Below are positions 33,917 through 42,476 of a DNA stretch of 64,000 nucleotides, piece after piece. How positions within the stretch are numbered: the first letter of the stretch is position 1; each line of letters starts with the position of its first letter. The DNA comes from Ascidiaceihabitans sp034111945 (GTDB lineage: Bacteria > Pseudomonadota > Alphaproteobacteria > Rhodobacterales > Rhodobacteraceae). The position numbers and the translations under genes are program-made. The stretch is from NCBI GenBank assembly GCA_047626725.1, contig JBLHSG010000017.1:33399-97398 (forward strand), written 5' to 3'. The notes under the pieces were generated by a model. That model worked only from the letters and a program-made list of their open reading frames with translations, was not told the origin of the DNA and did no database searches.

Positions 33917-35315
33917 TTGGCAGCCGGTCCTCCATCACGTGCAAGGGCCCAAGTACAAAGCCGTGGCACAATCCATTCGCGACGGGGTTGCGACGGGTGA
34001 ACTGCTTGAGGGGGCAAAGCTGCCTCCGGTGCGTGATCTGGCGTGGCGTTTGGGCATTACGCCGGGCACGGTTGCGCGCGCCTACACGATCCTGACGGAC
34101 GAGGGGATGTTGAATGCCGAGGTCGGGCGCGGCACGTTTGTCGCCCCCAAGCGCAGTTTTGCGCCGTTGTTTGCCCCGATCGAGGTCGACGCCGCCATTC
34201 ACAACGCCGAGGCGCAAACCTACAACGTCAATCTGTTTTCACCGCATTTGCCCAGCGTCGGGCAGGCCCCGCTGATCCGGCAATTGCTGTCTGATATCGC
34301 CCATGATCCGCCCTCGGGCGTGATGCATTATCCCAGCCGGCAGACCTCGCAAAAAGCCCGCGAGGCAGCTGTGCAATGGCTGAAAAACGCGCCGCTTGGG
34401 GCCTTTCGCGAAGGTGATCTAACGCTGACCAATGGCGGGCAAAACGCGATCCTGATCGTGCTTCAGGCCGTTTTGATGGGCCGCAAACCGACAATTCTGG
34501 TCGAAGAACTGGCCTATCCGGGGTTCCGGCGTGCGGCTGAGTTGTTGCGGGTGAATGTGGTGCCTGTGGCGATGGATGACGACGGTATAATTCCCGAAGC
34601 ATTGGCGGCCGCCTGCCAGTCTTACGAGGCGCAAGTGCTGTGCACATCACCCGAAGTTCACAATCCGACCTGTGGGTTTACGCCCGAATATCGCCGCGAA
34701 CAGATCGTGGCTGTGGCGCGCAAACATGATCTGCAAATCCTCGAAGATGATTGTTACCGCATGGGAGCCGCCGTCGCGCCGACTTACCGGATGCTGGCGC
34801 CTGAACGGGGCTGGTATGTGGCGTCGATTTCGAAAACCGTGACGCCTGCCTTGCGGATCGGCATTGCTGTGGCACCTGAGGGCAAAGGGTCAAGGCTGCG
34901 CCGTGCGGCCGAACATTCGTTCTTTGGTTTGGCGACACCGATCACGGATTTGGCCGCGCGTTTGTTGACCCATCCGCAGCTGGATGCGCTGACCACAAAG
35001 GCGCGCATGGGCACAAATACATACGTTGAAAGTGCGGTGAATATCTTGGGCGGTTATGATCTGAAATGGCGGATGGATGTGCCGTTTTTGTGGCTTAAGC
35101 TGCCCGAAGGCTGGCGTGCTGGTGCATTTTGTCAGGCGGCAGAGGCGCAAGGCGTTCAAATCCGTCCAGCCGAGGAATTCGCCTGCCGGGATGCGCGCGT
35201 GCCCCATGCGATCCGGTTTGCGATTAATGCCGGCGTCAGTCTGGCCAGTTTTGAGGCTGCGATTCACCGCTTGCGCGAGTTGTTGGACAATCCGCACGAT
35301 CAAATCGGGGTCTAA
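33906..35315 (+). CDS. MocR-like GntR/aminotransferase-fold transcriptional regulator
   Basis: A 469-residue protein with an N-terminal winged helix of the GntR type (AVAQSIRDGVATGELLEGAK, then LPPVRDLAWRLGITPGTVAR) and a C-terminal fold-type I aminotransferase domain (LTNGGQNAILIVLQAVLMGR, EVHNPTCGFTPEYRREQIV). The PLP-binding Lys is in VASISKTVTPALRIG. MocR proteins usually sense PLP or an amino compound and control a divergent gene, here DUF1127. The start at 33906 overlaps a palindrome. The stop overlaps the convergent zinc-ribbon gene by 4 nt. Confidence 0.9.
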   Translation: MDTIWQPVLHHVQGPKYKAVAQSIRDGVATGELLEGAKLPPVRDLAWRLGITPGTVARAYTILTDEGMLNAEVGRGTFVAPKRSFAPLFAPIEVDAAIHNAEAQTYNVNLFSPHLPSVGQAPLIRQLLSDIAHDPPSGVMHYPSRQTSQKAREAAVQWLKNAPLGAFREGDLTLTNGGQNAILIVLQAVLMGRKPTILVEELAYPGFRRAAELLRVNVVPVAMDDDGIIPEALAAACQSYEAQVLCTSPEVHNPTCGFTPEYRREQIVAVARKHDLQILEDDCYRMGAAVAPTYRMLAPERGWYVASISKTVTPALRIGIAVAPEGKGSRLRRAAEHSFFGLATPITDLAARLLTHPQLDALTTKARMGTNTYVESAVNILGGYDLKWRMDVPFLWLKLPEGWRAGAFCQAAEAQGVQIRPAEEFACRDARVPHAIRFAINAGVSLASFEAAIHRLRELLDNPHDQIGV

Positions 35316-36373
35316 AGCAGACCAGCAGCGCCCCACGCGATCCCGAACCCGATGACCAGCGCCGAAATCGCCACAGAATATCCGGTCAGTTTGGCCCAGG
35401 AAAACGGGCGTTCCCCAAAGGTGCGCCCGTCGATGCCCGACACGACCACCTTCATCGGTTTGCCACCATAGCTATAGTGCAAAATCCAGACCGGCAGCAG
35501 GATGCGACGATAATGGATGCCAGACGTGTTGGTCTGATACGAAATGTTGTGCACGCCGGATTTGCTGATGTGCCGTTTGATCCGGTTGCGCATCAGCAGG
35601 GATTTGTCATCTTCATTGGCACGCAGCCCTTCATCGACGCTTTGGTGATGGCGTTCTGCAGCAAAGCCCGCAAGGTATCCCGCACGGTAGGGGCGCAAAT
35701 CCGAAGGCCGGAAATCATGCAAAATACCGTCACGGATTAGCGGCGTAACGTGATGCGAGGCAGGCATCAGCACGTCGTCAAACGTCATCCGCATGTGCCC
35801 CGACATGCTGCGCGTGCGCCGGTTTTTACCGCTGCCGGTCGTGTATTTTGCCCAGTATTTCACCGTTTCGGCACTGTCAAAGGTCCAGAATGGGGCATAA
35901 AGCCCTGCGACGCGGGCCTTGCTGACCACATTCATCAGATCATTTGGGGCGGCGATCCGCGCGGCCACCCAGCTTTTTGCTTGGCGCTGTGCGAAATTCT
36001 GATCTGACTGGAACGGGATCAGCGCCTTGGTTTCATAGCCGCTGTCTTGGGTGCTGAGCACCACAGACCCATCGCAGTAGGGGCAGTTTTCTGACAGGGT
36101 TTGGCCCGCAAACAGAACTTCGCCGCCGCAGGTCAGGCACCGGTGGGCGCGGATTTCTGACAGGTTTTTGACCTCGGGCAGGGGCGGTTCGGCATTCGGC
36201 AGATCAACATCATAGGGAAATTCGGCAGCCGCGAGGTGATCGTCAGGCGTGGCCAAGCTGTGGGTTTGGTCGCACATGGTGCACCGCAATCCTTGGGAAA
36301 GCGGGCAATAACGGCATTGGCCACCACAACTGGGGCATTGCAGCGCACCTTGATCGGCATCAACGGGTTTCAT
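35312..36373 (-). CDS. Double zinc-ribbon protein with C-terminal membrane helix
   Basis: A 353-residue protein with two zinc ribbons near the N-terminus: CPSCGGQCRYCPLSQGLRCT followed by MC, and CLTCGGEVLFAGQTLSENCP followed by YC. A middle domain with WVAARIAAPNDLMNVVSKAR and YAPFWTFDSAETVKYWAKYT is followed by ILLPVWILHYSYGGKPMKVV and a final hydrophobic helix (SVAISALVIGFGIAWGAAGL). Homologues are often labelled as PriA-like or TFIIB-type zinc-finger proteins, but no helicase motifs are present. Function unknown; it is paired with a small membrane protein 3 nt upstream. Confidence 0.7.
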   Translation of the reverse strand: MKPVDADQGALQCPSCGGQCRYCPLSQGLRCTMCDQTHSLATPDDHLAAAEFPYDVDLPNAEPPLPEVKNLSEIRAHRCLTCGGEVLFAGQTLSENCPYCDGSVVLSTQDSGYETKALIPFQSDQNFAQRQAKSWVAARIAAPNDLMNVVSKARVAGLYAPFWTFDSAETVKYWAKYTTGSGKNRRTRSMSGHMRMTFDDVLMPASHHVTPLIRDGILHDFRPSDLRPYRAGYLAGFAAERHHQSVDEGLRANEDDKSLLMRNRIKRHISKSGVHNISYQTNTSGIHYRRILLPVWILHYSYGGKPMKVVVSGIDGRTFGERPFSWAKLTGYSVAISALVIGFGIAWGAAGLL

Positions 36374-36376
36374 GTG

Positions 36377-36688
36377 CTAAGAATCCCCAAGTGCAGCGGC
36401 AATTTCCACCAAAATCCGCAAACGCAGCCAGCCGCGATCAATGGCGCCGTCCAGATCGCCAGACACACCCCAATCACCAACGATCGTGGCCAAAAACCAC
36501 GTCGTCATCAGCCAGAATGCGATAATCGTCCAACCTGCCATCGCGCGCAAAAAACCGGCAGAACCGTACTTGAGCTCGTGTTTTGCCTCGCGAACGCGCA
36601 CCAGTTTGACAACCAAAGGGATGCCCACACAGGCCGAACCGATCAATAGCACCAATGTGGCAAGGATTTGGGGCAGAATAGAGAACAT
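36377..36688 (-). CDS. Small membrane protein paired with the zinc-ribbon gene
   Basis: A 103-residue protein with two clear transmembrane helices, FSILPQILATLVLLIGSACV and AGWTIIAFWLMTTWFLATIV, joined by a basic cytoplasmic loop (VKLVRVREAKHELKYG). I recognise no named family. It lies 3 nt upstream of the zinc-ribbon gene in the same operon, so the two probably form a membrane complex. The 270 nt between it and rplM hold the divergent promoters. Confidence 0.6.
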   Translation of the reverse strand: MFSILPQILATLVLLIGSACVGIPLVVKLVRVREAKHELKYGSAGFLRAMAGWTIIAFWLMTTWFLATIVGDWGVSGDLDGAIDRGWLRLRILVEIAAALGDS

Positions 36689-36864
36689 GTGGGGCCAGTT
36701 TCGCCTGAGTGTTGCCGTTGCCTAATGGTGAACGGCGCGCTGTCTGATTACAAGCGATGTGATCTGAACCACGAGGTGGGTGATTTCGAGCAATTTTTGT
36801 GGGGTATTATAATACCTTATTTGCAAGTCATTGTTTTTGTAGGTTTAAAACATGATTGTGCCGC

Positions 36865-36892
36865 TTGACCATGCGCGCACGTCCTTTATACA
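36865..36892 (+). promoter_or_regulatory. Candidate promoter of rplM-rpsI
   Basis: TTGACC (36865-36870) and TATACA (36887-36892), 16 bp apart, lie 67 nt before rplM. This is the best sigma70-like match in the intergenic region 36689-36958. The rest of the region is AT-rich and non-coding. Confidence 0.4.
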
Positions 36893-36958
36893 CCGCTCAT
36901 CACTTATCGGATATGGCGCATTTGCTATGTCCATCACCCCAAACAGGATATTCCTGCC

Positions 36959-37420
36959 ATGAAAACCTTTTCTGCGACACCTGCAGATATCGACAAAAAA
37001 TGGATCATCATTGATGCTGAAGGCATCGTGCTGGGCCGTTTGGCATCGATTGTAGCCATGCGTCTGCGCGGCAAACACAAGCCAACCTTTACGCCTCACA
37101 TGGATTGCGGCGACAATGTTATCATCATCAATGCTGAAAAAATCCAGCTGACCGGTAACAAACGTCAAGAGCACCACTACTGGCACACTGGCCACCCAGG
37201 TGGGATCAAATCCCGCACCAAGGAACAGATCCTTGAGGGTGCACACCCAGAGCGTATCGTGACTTTGGCTGTTAAACGTATGTTGCCTGGCAACCGCCTG
37301 AGCCGTCAAATCATGACCAACTTGCGGGTTTATGCGGGTGGCGAACACCCACATGAAGCGCAAAATCCAGACGTTCTGGATGTTGCTGCCATGAACCCTA
37401 AAAACACACGGAGCGCATGA
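36959..37420 (+). CDS. rplM: 50S ribosomal protein L13
   Basis: A large-subunit ribosomal protein of 153 residues, slightly longer than in E. coli (142). Motifs: KKWIIIDAEGIVLGRLASIV, LRGKHKPTFTPHMDCGDNVI, the HYWHTGHPGGIKSRT segment and VKRMLPGNRLSRQIMTNLRV then YAGGEHPHEAQNP. It is the first gene of the conserved rplM-rpsI pair, whose stop overlaps the region of the rpsI start. Confidence 0.98.
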   Translation: MKTFSATPADIDKKWIIIDAEGIVLGRLASIVAMRLRGKHKPTFTPHMDCGDNVIIINAEKIQLTGNKRQEHHYWHTGHPGGIKSRTKEQILEGAHPERIVTLAVKRMLPGNRLSRQIMTNLRVYAGGEHPHEAQNPDVLDVAAMNPKNTRSA

Positions 37421-37422
37421 GC

Positions 37423-37908
37423 ATGTCTGACGAAATCAACACACTCGAAGACTTGCAAGCCGTTGCAGGCGAAGCCGTAGCAGAGGTTGTTATGACCCCG
37501 GCTGAGCCAGTGCGCGATGCATTGGGTCGTTCCTACGCCACAGGCAAACGTAAAGATGCGGTTGCTCGTGTTTGGATCAAACCAGGTTCCGGTAAAGTCA
37601 CTGTAAACGGTAAGCCGCAAAACGAATATTTTGCACGCCCCGTTCTGCAAATGATCTTGGCACAGCCATTCACCATTGCTGGTGTTGAAGGCGAATTTGA
37701 CGTGGTTGCCACGGTCAAAGGCGGCGGTTTGTCCGGTCAAGCGGGCGCGGTAAAGCACGGCGTTTCCAAAGCACTTCAGCTGTACAACCCCGCCTTGCGC
37801 GGCGCGTTGAAAGCAGCCGGCTTCCTGACACGCGACAGTCGTGTTGTGGAACGTAAGAAATACGGTAAGGCCAAAGCGCGTAAGAGCTTCCAGTTCTCCA
37901 AGCGTTAA
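37423..37908 (+). CDS. rpsI: 30S ribosomal protein S9
   Basis: A small-subunit ribosomal protein. The 161-residue form carries a non-universal N-terminal extension of about 30 residues before YATGKRKDAVARVWIKPGSG. The C-terminus, GFLTRDSRVVERKKYGKAKA followed by RKSFQFSKR, reaches the ribosomal P-site tRNA. ATG 37423 is preferred over ATG 37417 because GGAG (37410-37413) is 9 nt from the former but only 3 nt from the latter. A strong terminator follows. Confidence 0.97.
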   Translation: MSDEINTLEDLQAVAGEAVAEVVMTPAEPVRDALGRSYATGKRKDAVARVWIKPGSGKVTVNGKPQNEYFARPVLQMILAQPFTIAGVEGEFDVVATVKGGGLSGQAGAVKHGVSKALQLYNPALRGALKAAGFLTRDSRVVERKKYGKAKARKSFQFSKR

Positions 37909-37932
37909 GCTTTCTACCTCTCAAATTTGCAG

Positions 37933-37962
37933 AAAGGCCGCCTTGTTTTGGGCGGCCTTTTT
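37933..37962 (+). terminator. Terminator of rplM-rpsI
   Basis: A perfect 10-bp stem, AAAGGCCGCC (37933-37942) with GGCGGCCTTT (37951-37960), and an 8-nt loop, running into a five-T tract (37958-37962). It lies 24 nt after the rpsI stop. Confidence 0.85.
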
Positions 37963-38170
37963 CGTTGCGTGCCGTGGTTTGACACGACAGCCCATAGGCC
38001 AAATCCGCAACCCTTGATGGTATGGATTCCCTTACTGTTCAAATTCCTGACCCCATGTCATCACAAATAGGTCCAGAGAATTTCCGGACATTTTATCAGC
38101 CAATTTACGGCTAAAGTCACCGCTTTTGGCGGCTAAATAACTGCAACTATTGATCATTAGGAAAATTGAT

Positions 38171-38848
38171 ATGACGATTAAAATTACGGACCACATGTTC
38201 AAATATGGCGGCATGAAGTATTTTCGCGGCAATGCGCATCTGGTTGAACTTGGGTGCCACGGCGAAAAGAAAGATCCGATTGGACCAAAGGCTTACCTTG
38301 ATGTCGCAGGCAAAATTCGGGCGTCACACCTCGCTGATCGTCCGATCAAACAGGGGCGCCCTTTGTCGATTGATTGGGACGAAGTCAAAAGGGCCGATTT
38401 GGAATCCGGTATTTCGCTCAAATTCTTTGGCATGGGCGCAAAAGGTGCCGCATCCTTTGATTACGCCAAGGCCAAAAGCGCGAATTTGCAGCTGATCAAT
38501 TATTCGATCGCTGAAAACCCGCTGAAACGCTGCCTGAACAACGACGCAAACACCGTACGCCGCAGTATGTTTGACGAGGGCAATGATGCGCGCGTTGTGT
38601 CCGAAATCTGGATCGTGGTTGAGGCCGAATTGGCCACAGCGTTGGATCAGAATTTCCAGCACAACGGTGAATTCAGTTATGCGGGTCAGTCGTTACAGTT
38701 GGACTTGTCCTTGGGCAAAACCCTGAACGAGACGATCTCGATCGGGGCTGGCACTGTGTTTGCCTACAAGATGCACAAGGTCAAAAAATGGGACAAAAAG
38801 ACCGAGCAGATCGAAGATATGGAAGCCGATTATAAAGGCGGTAGTTAA
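38171..38848 (+). CDS. Orphan 225-residue protein of unknown function
   Basis: I recognise no family. The start at 38171 (MTIKITDHMFKYGGMKYFRG) follows AGGAAA and 209 AT-rich nt after the rpsI terminator; a terminator at 38874 closes a single-gene unit. There is no signal peptide or long hydrophobic helix. The protein is charged and probably mixed alpha-beta: a Gly/Lys-rich N-terminus, a middle LKFFGMGAKGAASFDYAKAK, SEIWIVVEAELATALDQNF, and a C-terminal strand-rich part ending in a highly charged tail (KVKKWDKKTEQIEDMEADYK). No mobile element lies beside it. Confidence 0.7.
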   Translation: MTIKITDHMFKYGGMKYFRGNAHLVELGCHGEKKDPIGPKAYLDVAGKIRASHLADRPIKQGRPLSIDWDEVKRADLESGISLKFFGMGAKGAASFDYAKAKSANLQLINYSIAENPLKRCLNNDANTVRRSMFDEGNDARVVSEIWIVVEAELATALDQNFQHNGEFSYAGQSLQLDLSLGKTLNETISIGAGTVFAYKMHKVKKWDKKTEQIEDMEADYKGGS

Positions 38849-38873
38849 ACCGCTTTTTCCAGTCGGCGAAGGG

Positions 38874-38898
38874 CAAGGCCACACCGGCCTTGTCTTTT
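38874..38898 (+). terminator. Terminator of the orphan gene
   Basis: A 7-bp stem, CAAGGCC (38874-38880) with GGCCTTG (38886-38892), and a 5-nt loop, followed by TCTTTTTT. Strong intrinsic terminator 25 nt after the stop codon. Confidence 0.8.
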
Positions 38899-38986
38899 TT
38901 ATGCCGCGCAAATTTAGCTCAACGTCTTGGGCTGGAACTTTGGCAACGTGATCCTTACCTTGGACACAGACAAAGGATTTGTGCCC

Positions 38987-39982
38987 ATGAAATATTCCGT
39001 TCTTGATCTTGCACCCGTGCCTGACGGGTCCGACGTGGCGCAGGCCATGCGCAACACCACCGATCTGGCGCAAAAGGCTGAAAACCTTGGCTATCATCGC
39101 TATTGGATGGCCGAACATCACAACATGCCGGGCATCGCATCAGCGGCGACATCTGTGTTGATCGGCCACGTTGCCAGCCACACCAAAACCATGCGCGTCG
39201 GGGCAGGTGGCATCATGCTCCCGAACCACGCGCCGCTGCAAATAGCAGAGCAATTTGGCACACTTGCAGCCTTATACGGTGACCGGATCGACTTGGGTCT
39301 TGGGCGTGCACCGGGCGGCGATCAAGCCGTTTATATGGCGCTACGACGTGCGGGCAGCGACAATTTCCAGGCTGATGTGGCCGAATTGATGGGATACCTT
39401 GGCGATCCTGTGGAAAACGCATCCGTGCGCGCATTGCCGGGCGAAGGATCACATGTGCCGATCTGGATTTTGGGCTCGTCATTGTACGGCGCTCAATTGG
39501 CGGCGCACTACGGTTTGCCATACGCATTTGCATCACATTTCGCGCCCGCCGCGCTTGAAGAAGCCAGCTATATCTACCGCCGCGATTTTAAACCTTCTGC
39601 GCAATTGGAACAGCCGTATTTTATGCTGGCCGCAAACGTTTTTGGCGCTGATACGGACGAAGAAGGGGCGTATCTGCGCACCTCGATGCAACAAGCTTTT
39701 GCGCGGATGCACACGGGTACGCGCGGGAAACTGCCACGCCCTGTCACGGATATTGACGCGACGATTGGTGAGGGTATGCGCCGCGCAGTTGAGCCGATGT
39801 TAAAGGTCTCAGCTACGGGATCACCAGCCAGCGTGCGCGCAGATTTACAAGCAATGATAACGGCTTATCAACCGGACGAGATTATCCTGACCGGGCAAAT
39901 CCACGATCATGCCGCACGGATCAAATCATTCGAGATCGCGGCGCAAGCCATGCAAAATCTGAACACCAAGGTCGCAGCCTAG
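38987..39982 (+). CDS. Luciferase-like flavin-dependent oxidoreductase (YhbW type)
   Basis: A 331-residue LLM-class protein starting MKYSVLDLAPVPDGSDVAQA. Typical segments are YHRYWMAEHHNMPGIASAAT, GAGGIMLPNHAPLQIAEQFG and LYGDRIDLGLGRAPGGDQAV, which line the flavin site, and PIWILGSSLYGAQLAAHYGL. The substrate is unknown. The ATG at 38987 is used because the family N-terminus begins there and AAAGGA lies about 10 nt upstream. It overlaps the convergent tetR gene by 4 nt. Confidence 0.9.
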   Translation: MKYSVLDLAPVPDGSDVAQAMRNTTDLAQKAENLGYHRYWMAEHHNMPGIASAATSVLIGHVASHTKTMRVGAGGIMLPNHAPLQIAEQFGTLAALYGDRIDLGLGRAPGGDQAVYMALRRAGSDNFQADVAELMGYLGDPVENASVRALPGEGSHVPIWILGSSLYGAQLAAHYGLPYAFASHFAPAALEEASYIYRRDFKPSAQLEQPYFMLAANVFGADTDEEGAYLRTSMQQAFARMHTGTRGKLPRPVTDIDATIGEGMRRAVEPMLKVSATGSPASVRADLQAMITAYQPDEIILTGQIHDHAARIKSFEIAAQAMQNLNTKVAA

Positions 39983-40596
39983 GAATCAGGGTCGACCAAA
40001 CCCAAACCGCGCAGGTAAATTCCAATACCCGTTTCCAGCAAATCCTCTGGTGGAAACGGCGATGCGCGACCGGGTGAATTGCGTGCAAACAGTTCGACAA
40101 CACCGTGACTTAGCGCCCAAATATGCGCGCTAAACATGGACGCGGGCGGGCGTTTGTCTTCGGGAATGTGCTTTGATAAATCGGTCGCTGCCTTTTCCAA
40201 AACCCCGTTCGCACGGTTCGCAACCATCGCCAAATCAGGCGTGCGGTTTACCGAAATCCCGCTTTCGAACATCGCGATATAGTGGCCGGGGTATTTACGG
40301 GCAAACGCCAGATAGGCACGGCCCGTGGCCTCGAACGCGGCTAGCGCTGATGGTTGGCCAGATTGATAGGCAAATTCCATTAAATCAGCAAAGATTTCAT
40401 AGCCTTGGCGCGCAGCCTCTGCGATCAGATCCTCGCGACCTTCAAAGTGGCGATAGACAGCAGCAGGGGTCACGCCAGCCGTTTTCGCCGCCTCTGATAG
40501 GGTGAATCCAGTCGGGCCTTTTGTCTCGATCAAGGTCAAAGACGCGTTGATCAAAGCCTGTTTCAGGTTGCCGTGATGGTACCCGCGTTTAGGCAT
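39979..40596 (-). CDS. TetR-family transcriptional regulator
   Basis: A 205-residue regulator with an N-terminal helix-turn-helix (HHGNLKQALINASLTLIETK, then FTLSEAAKTAGVTPAAVYRH and FEGREDL) and a C-terminal WHG-type ligand domain containing MFSAHIWALSHGVVELFARN. The start at 40596 lies inside the end of ppk2 (8-nt overlap), so it is co-transcribed with polyphosphate kinase. It may control its own operon or the convergent oxidoreductase; the sequence does not decide. Confidence 0.9.
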   Translation of the reverse strand: MPKRGYHHGNLKQALINASLTLIETKGPTGFTLSEAAKTAGVTPAAVYRHFEGREDLIAEAARQGYEIFADLMEFAYQSGQPSALAAFEATGRAYLAFARKYPGHYIAMFESGISVNRTPDLAMVANRANGVLEKAATDLSKHIPEDKRPPASMFSAHIWALSHGVVELFARNSPGRASPFPPEDLLETGIGIYLRGLGLVDPDS

Positions 40597-41458
40597 GCCA
40601 AATATCCGGTCCGCCACAAATATCCGTGTCGATTTTGCCAATCGCTTTGGCGTCTTTGTTGGAATAATCCAGCCCGTGCAAAACGGTGCGAATTGCGTTT
40701 AGACGGGCGCGGCGTTTGTCGTCGGATCGCACGATTGTCCACGGTGCGTGGGCGCTGTGCGAGCGGTCTAGCGTTTCGGAAATCGCGTCGGAATACGCGT
40801 CCCATTTCTTTAGACCTTCGGCGTCAATCCAGCTTAACTTCCATTGCTTTAGAGGGTCGCTTTCGCGCTGCAAAAAACGGCGCAATTGTTCGGCGCGTCC
40901 GACGTTGAGCCAGAACTTGAACAGATGAATGCCATCGCCTGTGATCATCTTTTCGACGTCTTGTACTTGGTTAAAGAACGCCTCGCGTTGATCGGTTTTG
41001 CAAAAGCCGAATACATGTTCCACAACGCCGCGATTGTACCAGCTGCGGTCAAAAAATGTCATTCCACCCGTTGTCGGCAAGTGTTTGATATAGCGCTGGA
41101 AATACCATTCACCGGCTTCTTTTTCTGTGGGTTTTGGCAGGGCCACAACACGTGCACCACGTGGGTTTAAATTCTCTCGGAACCGCTTGATTGTGCCACC
41201 TTTGCCTGATGCGTCACGCCCCTCGAATACGATAGCGACGCGGGCACCTGTGTCTTTTGCCCAGGCTTGCATTTTGACCAATTCGATCTGTAGGGCAGCC
41301 AATTGGCGCTCGTAAACCTTGCGCGCAAGACGTTCTGAGTGGGGGTAATTAGGGTTAATGATGTCGCCCTTTTCCGCACGTTTAATGGCGCGGCGCACGT
41401 CGTCGGGCGCGAGGTCTTTGAAAAATGCGCTAATTGCGCCGTCAAAGGGAAGGGTCAT
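40589..41458 (-). CDS. ppk2: Polyphosphate kinase 2 (class I)
   Basis: Uses polyphosphate to phosphorylate nucleoside diphosphates, or makes polyphosphate from GTP/ATP. The 289-residue protein has the Walker A motif FEGRDASGKGGTIKRF (residues 78-93), the Walker B/DRS motif MTFFDRSWYNRGVVE, and the lid region FWLNVGRAEQLRRFLQRESD followed by PLKQWKLSWID. The single-domain length points to class I. The gene is transcribed with the overlapping tetR gene downstream. Confidence 0.93.
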   Translation of the reverse strand: MTLPFDGAISAFFKDLAPDDVRRAIKRAEKGDIINPNYPHSERLARKVYERQLAALQIELVKMQAWAKDTGARVAIVFEGRDASGKGGTIKRFRENLNPRGARVVALPKPTEKEAGEWYFQRYIKHLPTTGGMTFFDRSWYNRGVVEHVFGFCKTDQREAFFNQVQDVEKMITGDGIHLFKFWLNVGRAEQLRRFLQRESDPLKQWKLSWIDAEGLKKWDAYSDAISETLDRSHSAHAPWTIVRSDDKRRARLNAIRTVLHGLDYSNKDAKAIGKIDTDICGGPDIWHA

Positions 41459-41522
41459 GGCGCTGCTCCTTATTTTCGGATTATGTGACTGCTCTTAGCA
41501 TCAATATGGGGTAGGGCGACGG

Positions 41523-42476
41523 TTAACGCAAACCCGCACGTGTCGCGGCGCGGTCAATTGCGGCCATAACTTCGGGTTGGCTGACGTGTTGCGGCATATG
41601 ACCGACGCCGGGCAGCACCACCAGATTGGCCCCTTTGATGTCGTCGACCATGCGGGTCGAATGCACATGCACGCCCACGGTTGTATCCGCGTCGCCGTGT
41701 ACGATTTCGATAGGCAAATCGAGGTCGGGATATTGCGTGTACAAGGCTTGTAATTGCGGGCGTAAATCGTGGCGCTGTTGGGCGTTTGCCATCAATGATT
41801 TTGGATTTAACACAACCGGAACACCGATGTAGTCGGCGTATCCTTCGGGTGCCGATTGCGGCCCAAAAATGCTTTCGATGCTGGCTGCGACATAATCTGC
41901 ACTGGCCCAAGCGGCGATAAGACGGGTGAGGATCGGGCCAAAAACAGGGTGTGCCAAACGGGCGTTGAACGCGTCCAATTCACCCTCCCAAGGGTAGGTG
42001 GCACCGGCCATTGAAACCACGGCACTGATGCGGTCAGGATGGTTAACGGCCCATGCCATAGCAACAGCCCCACCAAAGCTTTGGCCGGCAACAATCGGTT
42101 TTTCCATACCCAGTTTTTGCGCTGCTTTTGACAGCAAATCAGCCTGATCCGAAATTGTCACACCGACGCGCGCAAGGCGTGGCGTATACCCAAGGCCCGG
42201 GCGATCAAAAATGATGACGCGGTAGTTTTTTGCCAGCTTGCCGGCCAGTGAAAACGTCAGATCACGGGTGTTGCCAGATGCGCCGTGCAGCAGCACCAGA
42301 TCAGGGCCAGCGCCCATGTCTACATAGTGAACCGAATGGCCATCGATGTTAACAAACGCACCTTCTGGCGGATAGTTTTTAGCGGCGCCTGCGCGGCGCT
42401 GTTCGACTTTCCACATGGTCAGACCAGTCAGGATCAGCAGCGCTACAACAACACACAACGCAATAATTTTAAGCAC
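41523..42476 (-). CDS. Membrane-anchored alpha/beta hydrolase
   Basis: A 317-residue alpha/beta hydrolase with an N-terminal membrane anchor (VLKIIALCVVVALLILTGLT). Catalytic residues: nucleophile Ser in VAGQSFGGAVAMAW, Asp in HGDADTTV and His in LPGVGHMPQHV, with the oxyanion region LLHGASGNTRD. I choose GTG at 42476 because GGAG lies 7 nt upstream inside the end of metA, giving an 8-nt overlap and a clean anchor. An ATG at 42533 would add 19 residues of metA-overlapping sequence. Substrate unknown. Confidence 0.85.
   Translation of the reverse strand: MLKIIALCVVVALLILTGLTMWKVEQRRAGAAKNYPPEGAFVNIDGHSVHYVDMGAGPDLVLLHGASGNTRDLTFSLAGKLAKNYRVIIFDRPGLGYTPRLARVGVTISDQADLLSKAAQKLGMEKPIVAGQSFGGAVAMAWAVNHPDRISAVVSMAGATYPWEGELDAFNARLAHPVFGPILTRLIAAWASADYVAASIESIFGPQSAPEGYADYIGVPVVLNPKSLMANAQQRHDLRPQLQALYTQYPDLDLPIEIVHGDADTTVGVHVHSTRMVDDIKGANLVVLPGVGHMPQHVSQPEVMAAIDRAATRAGLR

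Noticed and set aside
38032..38196. Minus-strand 54-residue frame with a hydrophobic segment overlapping the start of the orphan gene
   Set aside because: It is the antisense of an AT-rich leader and of the first codons of a better-supported plus-strand gene; no ribosome site, and a hydrophobic reading is expected from such sequence.
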